From NCBI GenBank assembly GCA_029891385.1, contig CM057224.1:31327005-31391004 (forward strand): a DNA stretch of 64,000 nucleotides, in the 5' to 3' direction. Below the pieces are notes generated by a model. That model made no database searches and was not told where the DNA came from. It was given only the letters and a program-made list of their open reading frames with translations. A program made the translations under genes and the position numbers. Each line of letters starts with the position of its first letter. Position 1 is the first letter of the stretch. The DNA is from Erythroxylum novogranatense. Lineage: Eukaryota > Streptophyta > Magnoliopsida > Malpighiales > Erythroxylaceae. This document shows, piece by piece, positions 58,938-64,000 of the stretch.

Positions 58938-60740
58938 GTCTCTCCCTTTTTGGCATTATTTGTCACATATTTGAAACTTCCCCTAAAAAAGATAATTGGA
59001 CGCATAGTACCAAGTTGACAAAACATATGGGTACTCCTTCTTAATCAAACATTAAGTTCCAAAGAACATTAAAAAAGTTTCAAAGAACATCCATAAGTTC
59101 TTCAAGTTTAAGAAACTTCCAAAGAAACAATAATCCCACAATTATTCAATCATCAAAATTTCTCCTCTTGGAATAAAAATATGCTAAAAAGCAAAACTAA
59201 TAATCAAGGAGATACCTTGAAATCTCCCCCTAAATTGAACAATTATATAAGATGAAATAGTCTCAATGTCCCCCTTGGGACAAAACAATGCCAAAATGAA
59301 AAATGTCTTCAATGCGATCATTCTAAACGAATAAAGAAGCATAAAAATCAGCAGTAGCTACAACAGAAGAATCATAAGTATGTTAAGATGGCCATTTACC
59401 ATAGTCAAAACACTAGTCAACATATCATTACTTACATCCAAGCCATCTGCATACGACCCATTAAATTTAGAAACCTGAAAAATGCATTCAACAAATTATA
59501 ATCAAACTTAATCAACCGTCTCACATAAACCATATGAATGCATATTGCTCAAACTCACACAGCCCACGATATAAGGATACCAAGTAAAACTTGAAAAAAT
59601 AAATCATAAAAAATCTTAATCTTCCTATAGATCTCCAACTAAGCATCAACATTTTCTCGACATAACTTCACAAATCAAAGTCCAAAAATAAAACTCTCAA
59701 AACATCAAACAGAGCCTCATTTTCACATATAATAAAAAAGCCAAATACATATTAATCAACTGAATCTTAGAAAACCCATAAATAAAAACTCAAAAAATAT
59801 AGAAGTTAACTCCTTCGAACATCCTTTTTTTAATAAACAACATCAAAAATACTTCAAAAATGTAAAGCACACAATTCTTGTGCCTCTCAAAGAAATTCAA
59901 ACATGACATTATTCCTCGTCACATCATTTCTATCATCATATATCTAGTTGATTTACTTTCCAATAACAACTAACTGTTGATCTAAACAGTTTTTGATATT
60001 AACTTCTTTGTGTGTCTGTTCTGATGTATGAGGCTGATAACTCAAGTTTGTTTTCATATCATTGGCTACTGCTAAAAGTTTAACGAAGAATGTCTTAATT
60101 TTCAGTTTTGACCCTTTTGAAATATCATTTGTGGCAACTTGTAACAACATTAACCCCACAAAAGTGACAAGTAGGTATAAATTTTAGTTTTTTCCTTAAA
60201 TTTCTCCTTATACAGATATGATTACCCATTTTCCTCATCATTTGACTTAGAAAATTTAGCTTTACAGCCAATGCCCTGAAGGTCTGCTTTAGTCTTACCA
60301 ATTTTCAGCAACTTTTCTAGGATTTCGGTACCTCTATTTAACATTCTTATTCTTTTTTCCATACTGACCAACTTCAACTTTGTTTCATCAAGCTCATCTA
60401 TTGTAGATAACAACTTCTTTTCTAAATTTTGAATGATGTTCTTTATAGAAGAGTTTTCATTATTCAACTTCTCATTCTTCTTACATGTTTAGGACCCATT
60501 TAGCATAAGTTAACTTATAAGCTTTGTAAATACCCTCCCTCTTGTAAATCGAGTCACTATCATCACGGTCATCACTGTCATAATCTAAAATTGAACTTTA
60601 AACTGATTCATCTACATTTTCCCTAAATTTTGGACTGATTTATCCACAATTTCATTGTCATTTTCTTCCTTGTTGGTTCCTATTAAGCAAGCAACTAGAC
60701 TTCTATTATAATAGCCATTTTCCATATTGAGGGTTAGAGC
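58938..60740 (-). mobile_element. Copia B core, truncated
   Basis: Beside the LTR the minus strand reads GCCAAAAAGGGAGAGAC (58939-58956), a purine-rich tract like the AAAAAGGGGGAG polypurine tract of Sirevirus-type copia elements. No reverse transcriptase or integrase is present. A gag fragment lies at 60222-60560. The right half of the element, including its other LTR, is missing. Confidence 0.55.
60222..60560 (-). pseudogene. Copia B gag fragment, coiled coil
   Basis: The minus-strand frame 60222-60467 is rich in Leu, Lys and Glu heptads (IIQNLEKKLLSTIDELDETK) and ends in MLNRGTEILEKLLKIGKT and GIGCK. This matches the place in Sirevirus-like gag where a coiled coil precedes a conserved GLGY-type end. 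Just upstream (60540-60600) the minus strand codes a Ser/Asp-rich acidic stretch, also typical. The adjoining frame 59953-60159 has no recognised domain. Confidence 0.55.
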
Positions 60741-61614
60741 CTTAGATTGTTGCACATAACCATATCATTAAGAATTCATGAATTGCATTTCATTCACATG
60801 CATAACTATAGCATACACACATGAATTATGATTTAGTACATATTGTAAATAATGTATATGCACTCAATTGATTTATTCCAGTGTAAGGAAGTTTTAAAAT
60901 GATTATGATGTGAATTGTGTATTGTGTATTGTTTTTTCCTTGCATCTTGGTTCGATTGATTACAAGTAGTAAATTTGGAATTAATTGGTACAATTAGAAA
61001 ATTGATGAATTAAAATGTACATTTGGTCTAGGAAAAATACCAAGTGGTAAGACAAATTGACACATGAAAATTAGGATGATTAAGCCTATAATTAATTGAC
61101 ATTTGGCATAGGTAACTGAGTGACATTTGACATAACTAATTAATTGAAAAATGACATTGATCATTGACTGACAAATGGCCTAGTATAAATGTGACATTTG
61201 GCAACTTATCTATGGGACAAATGGAAGGCATGCCTAATGAAACCCTCCCAACTTGTGCACCTTGCTCACATTTCATTCATACACACTACAAGATCCATAC
61301 AAGAAAATATGCTTAAAGAAAGTTATAATTTGCTATCATCATTTTACCTTTGCGGGAAACATCCTACTTTCATCTTGTACTTGGATGATTTTGCATGCAT
61401 GGAGCGCTTAATTAGCTTGATCATTGAGGTGGAAATTTTGAGCTAGACAAATAAGTAAAAGATTGTTCTTTATGGCGTGTTAAAATACAAAGTTTATGCT
61501 GATGAAATAACGATGAATTGTATATGATGTTGATGATGAAATGTGTCGGAAATTTCAGCATCAACTTGGATACCATTATGTTGTGTTCTTAATATATAAA
61601 AACCATAGGTTATG
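60741..61614. other. Intergenic or old LTR-like sequence
   Basis: Contains the loosely repeated phrase TGACATTTGGCATA between 61010 and 61205. The frame 61198-61446 has no recognised domain. No gene is supported. Confidence 0.35.
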
Positions 61615-61619
61615 GATTA
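61615..61619. repeat. Target site duplication GATTA (left)
   Basis: Identical to GATTA at 62601-62605, flanking a TG...CA unit. Confidence 0.85.
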
Positions 61620-62190
61620 TGAAGTGAATCATACGTTAATACAATACTTAGAAAACGATATAGAATGCACGAGAAGGGGGGGTTGAATTGTGTATTCCCC
61701 TTTTTGAAAAATCTTTCAAAACTGTTTGGTAGAAATAAAATTCTTTACAGAACTTTCAATAGATTCTGATTAATCAAAACTTTTGAAAACTTTGTTTACG
61801 AATTAAGTATTGATAAAACTTTGAATCTAAAATATAGAGATATAGAGTGAGAGTGATTGACACAGAAATTTATCCTGGTTCACCCCAAACCGTGGGCTAC
61901 GTCCAGTCCTCAGAGTTGCTTCTGAGATTTCACTATCTCTTCAATTTTACAAGTATTCTTTGTGAGCCTCTTCAGGTCTCTACAACCAGTATTCTTTCAC
62001 ACTTAGCCTCTGCAGGCTATCTGTACTACTTTTTCTCAGAAAAGTGTTTGAACACTTGTTACAGTAGAATAGCTCTCAGCTAATTCACACAATAAGCTCT
62101 TTACGATCACGTAGATGTAATTCACTTTTTGCTCACTTTGTCTAACTTTTCTTATTTCATCTAACTTTGCAATCTTCGACTTCGACTTGT

Positions 62191-62197
62191 ATTTATA
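62191..62197 (-). promoter_or_regulatory. Likely TATA box of solo LTR
   Basis: On the minus strand GGCTATAAATACAAGTCG; the position is about 405 bp from the LTR start. Confidence 0.65.
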
Positions 62198-62334
62198 GCC
62201 TTCGCCTCCAACTGCTTCTTGATTCTTGTTTCTTGAATCTTTAAAGAAACGGTTATTCAGTTTGAGTTCTGTAACTAACTCAAACTGACTCCTTCGTCTT
62301 TTTTTTTAATTCCGCATCTTCTTTTCTTCGTCTG

Positions 62335-62525
62335 TATTTTATCATCTGTGTTTCTGCGTCTGCATCTGCTTTGCTATTTCGCATATGCGTCTGCGTCTGC
62401 TTTGCTATTTCGCATCTGCGTTTGTGTCTGCTTTGCTTTGCTTCTGCGTGACTTCGTCTGTATGTTTGTGACTTCGTCTGTCTGACTTCGTCTATCTGAC
62501 TTCGTCTATCTGACTTTGTCTGTTT
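62335..62525. repeat. TCTGCGTCTGC and GACTTCGTCT simple repeats
   Basis: First CTGCGTCTGCTTTGCTATTT repeats (62355-62440), then six or more GACTTCGTCTGT/TAT units (62449-62522) with a step of about 13 bp. Both lie in the solo LTR upstream of its TATA box on the minus strand. Confidence 0.85.
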
Positions 62526-62600
62526 TATTTTTTCTTTCTATTGATTCTCTTTTTGTTATACATCAAAACCATATCTAAGTAAAGTCATTTGGACTTAACA

Positions 62601-62605
62601 GATTA
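62601..62605. repeat. Target site duplication GATTA (right)
   Basis: Pairs with 61615-61619. Confidence 0.85.
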
Positions 62606-62845
62606 TTTTATGGATGAATGAGACTGAGATTTGAGGTAAAATGAAGGTGAATTTAAGTTAAAGAAATGTGCTAATATAGTGATCTTGAAATGGGAAAGAA
62701 CTAGGACTACATGTATAATCAAATGAATCATAGTTTTTGTTTTAATTATGATGCATGAAAGACCATAATTTGTGAGCTACCAAATGAATGATTTGAATTG
62801 GAAATTGGATATGGAATGGATAGGAATTGAAACATAATTAAGGTA

Positions 62846-64000
62846 GACTATAAGAAAAATGTCGTTTAGTGATGGATATTACCGACGAAAAATATTTAGA
62901 TTCTGTAGGTAATATAAAATAGGGACAGAATCAACCGACTAACGAAGGCATCATAAAAACGACCTTAGGTAAATTTACAGACGGATATTTTATGTAACTG
63001 TCGGTGAATATACTGATGGTTGGCTATGACCGTCAGTAAATTTACCTGTGGCCTTTTTCTTTCTATCAGAATATTTGCCGACGGTATTGGTTATTCTGTC
63101 ATTAACATTATCGATGGTTATGAATGACCATCAATGAGTATATCGACAGTTCAGCAAATCCTAACGGTAAAGTTGATGACGACTTTCAATATTACCAATA
63201 GTTACTCTTTGTTTTTTTCGATAAATATCTTATATTTTACTGATAGTTTGTAGTGTTTTGTTGGTAAATATAATGAATTTTAGCGACGTATTTGTATTTT
63301 CTGTCGATAAATAATTAAAATTATTGTATAAATCCCAACATTAAATTTTATTTCATGATCTTATGATTAATGCATAATTTCAACAGTTATGAATTATCTG
63401 TGCATAATATTTTGATTTTTTTATATATTTAATTTGTTTAAATAGAAAATTGATTGATGATATAAAGTTAAAATTATCTTAATTGATAATAAAAATATTA
63501 AAATGTACATAGTAAGTCTTTTGTAATTCAAATCAAATGACTACAACAATCCTACTCTCCTGGTGATCGCAGATGTTTGAAGGTGTTACCCCTCCCGTTC
63601 AACTTGTCCTCCTTATGTCTTAGCTGAGCTATGCACTCCATCAATGTCTACACTTTGGTTCGAAGCTCATTAACTTCATTGGTTGTTGATCCTTTGTGCT
63701 GGACGTGGAGGATTACGAATAACATATGTTCGCAAATAAACCTAACCTGAAGACCCTTCCATGACGATCCCTACGTCCCACTGCATCAAGATATGTCTGA
63801 CTCTCATCAACAACTTGTTCATATTAAGACTGTTGCTGAATGTTTTCTTATATTTGGTCCTATTAGGAGGCAATGTTTATATTAGTAAGTGATAATTATT
63901 AAAAATTAATATTAAAGCATAAATTTTACATATATTAAGTTCTCTACATTAGGTGTTGACGAATGTCGTACTGTCATGCTTCTTAGTGTGAGTGTGCAAA
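62846..64000 (-). mobile_element. CACTA transposon, partial (runs off the window)
   Basis: The left terminus reads GACTATAAGAAAAATGTCG, the CACTATAAGAAAAA type with its first base changed. It is followed by about 400 bp of subterminal repeats built on ACCGACGG/GACGGT-like words in both directions (62885-63310), the usual transposase-binding region of CACTA elements. Coding on the minus strand begins near 63780. Confidence 0.65.
63555..63810 (-). pseudogene. CACTA Transposase_24-like C-terminal fragment
   Basis: The minus strand codes ESQTYLDAVGRRDRHGRVF (about 63745-63805), the conserved end of this plant transposon protein family. A Gln/Leu/Lys-rich tail follows (63570-63660), containing a stop. 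The rest of the gene would lie beyond the window. Confidence 0.55.

Larger units (their letters stand above)
61620..62600 (-). mobile_element. Solo copia-type LTR, 981 bp
   Basis: Begins TGAAGTGAATC and ends GGACTTAACA with perfect 5-bp target duplications and no internal region. It is therefore a solo LTR, the usual product of recombination between two LTRs. Orientation is minus: a TATAAAT box (62191-62197) lies on that strand. The GAGAAGGGGGGGTTGAATTG passage (61669-61688) and the CCTGGTTCACCCCAAACCG passage (61876) resemble Sirevirus-type LTRs. The frame 61847-62083 is LTR sequence. Confidence 0.85.

Noticed and set aside
61198..61446. 82-codon frame as a gene
   Set aside because: No domain or conserved neighbour; surrounded by repeat-like intergenic sequence.

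Overview
This window is AT-rich nuclear DNA from a flowering plant, probably a eudicot. The evidence is plant Ty3/gypsy and Ty1/copia LTR retrotransposons primed by initiator-Met tRNA (TGGTATCAGAGC-type sites), plant CACTA transposon remnants, a plant flavin-monooxygenase pseudogene, a caulimovirid-like insert and GT-AG introns. No bacterial-style genes, rRNA, tRNA or CRISPR were seen. About three quarters of the window is transposable elements, many nested in each other. Only one convincing intact host gene was found.

Layout. 1-709: end of a copia LTR inserted in the left LTR of the next element. 710-9535: a minus-strand, large non-autonomous LTR element (LARD-like) with LTRs of about 4 kb and a 3.7 kb non-coding core. 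9536-14560: fragment of a related LTR, then a decayed Athila/Tat-type gypsy remnant. 15695-26168: a complete but defective Tekay/Del-type chromovirus with 3.15 kb LTRs and target duplication GTACG, inserted in an older decayed LTR element (14561-15689 and 26174-27370). 27380-31345: decayed CACTA element. 31346-32318: flavin monooxygenase pseudogene. 32840-36130: decayed caulimovirid-like insert split by a probable solo LTR (33870-35842). 36131-42577: AT-rich intergenic DNA with an old copia LTR trace. 42578-44081: eight-exon minus-strand host gene of unknown function, 226 codons. 45509-46667: element with terminal inverted repeats. 47525-60740: copia element B (minus), whose LTR is split by complete copia element A (47574-57245, minus, target duplication CAAAC). 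61620-62600: solo LTR with target duplication GATTA. 62846-64000: start of another CACTA element.

The most interesting signal is a shared design. Three unrelated LTR elements (Tekay, copia A, the solo LTR at 33870) each carry an array of short CpG-containing palindromes arranged in pairs. Spacing within a pair is about 21-24 bp, and pairs recur every 48-72 bp. The palindrome differs in each element (TGTCCGTTAAACGGACA, AAGTCGACTT, CGTCGCGACG), but the geometry is alike. A possible fourth, decayed case lies in the Athila/Tat LTR. This suggests convergent, element-specific protein-binding platforms, for example for transcription or anti-silencing. That role is inference.

No functional operon-like cooperation is visible. 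The coding parts of the elements (gag, protease, reverse transcriptase, integrase, chromodomain) are all broken by stops, frameshifts or deletions, so these copies could move only with proteins supplied in trans.
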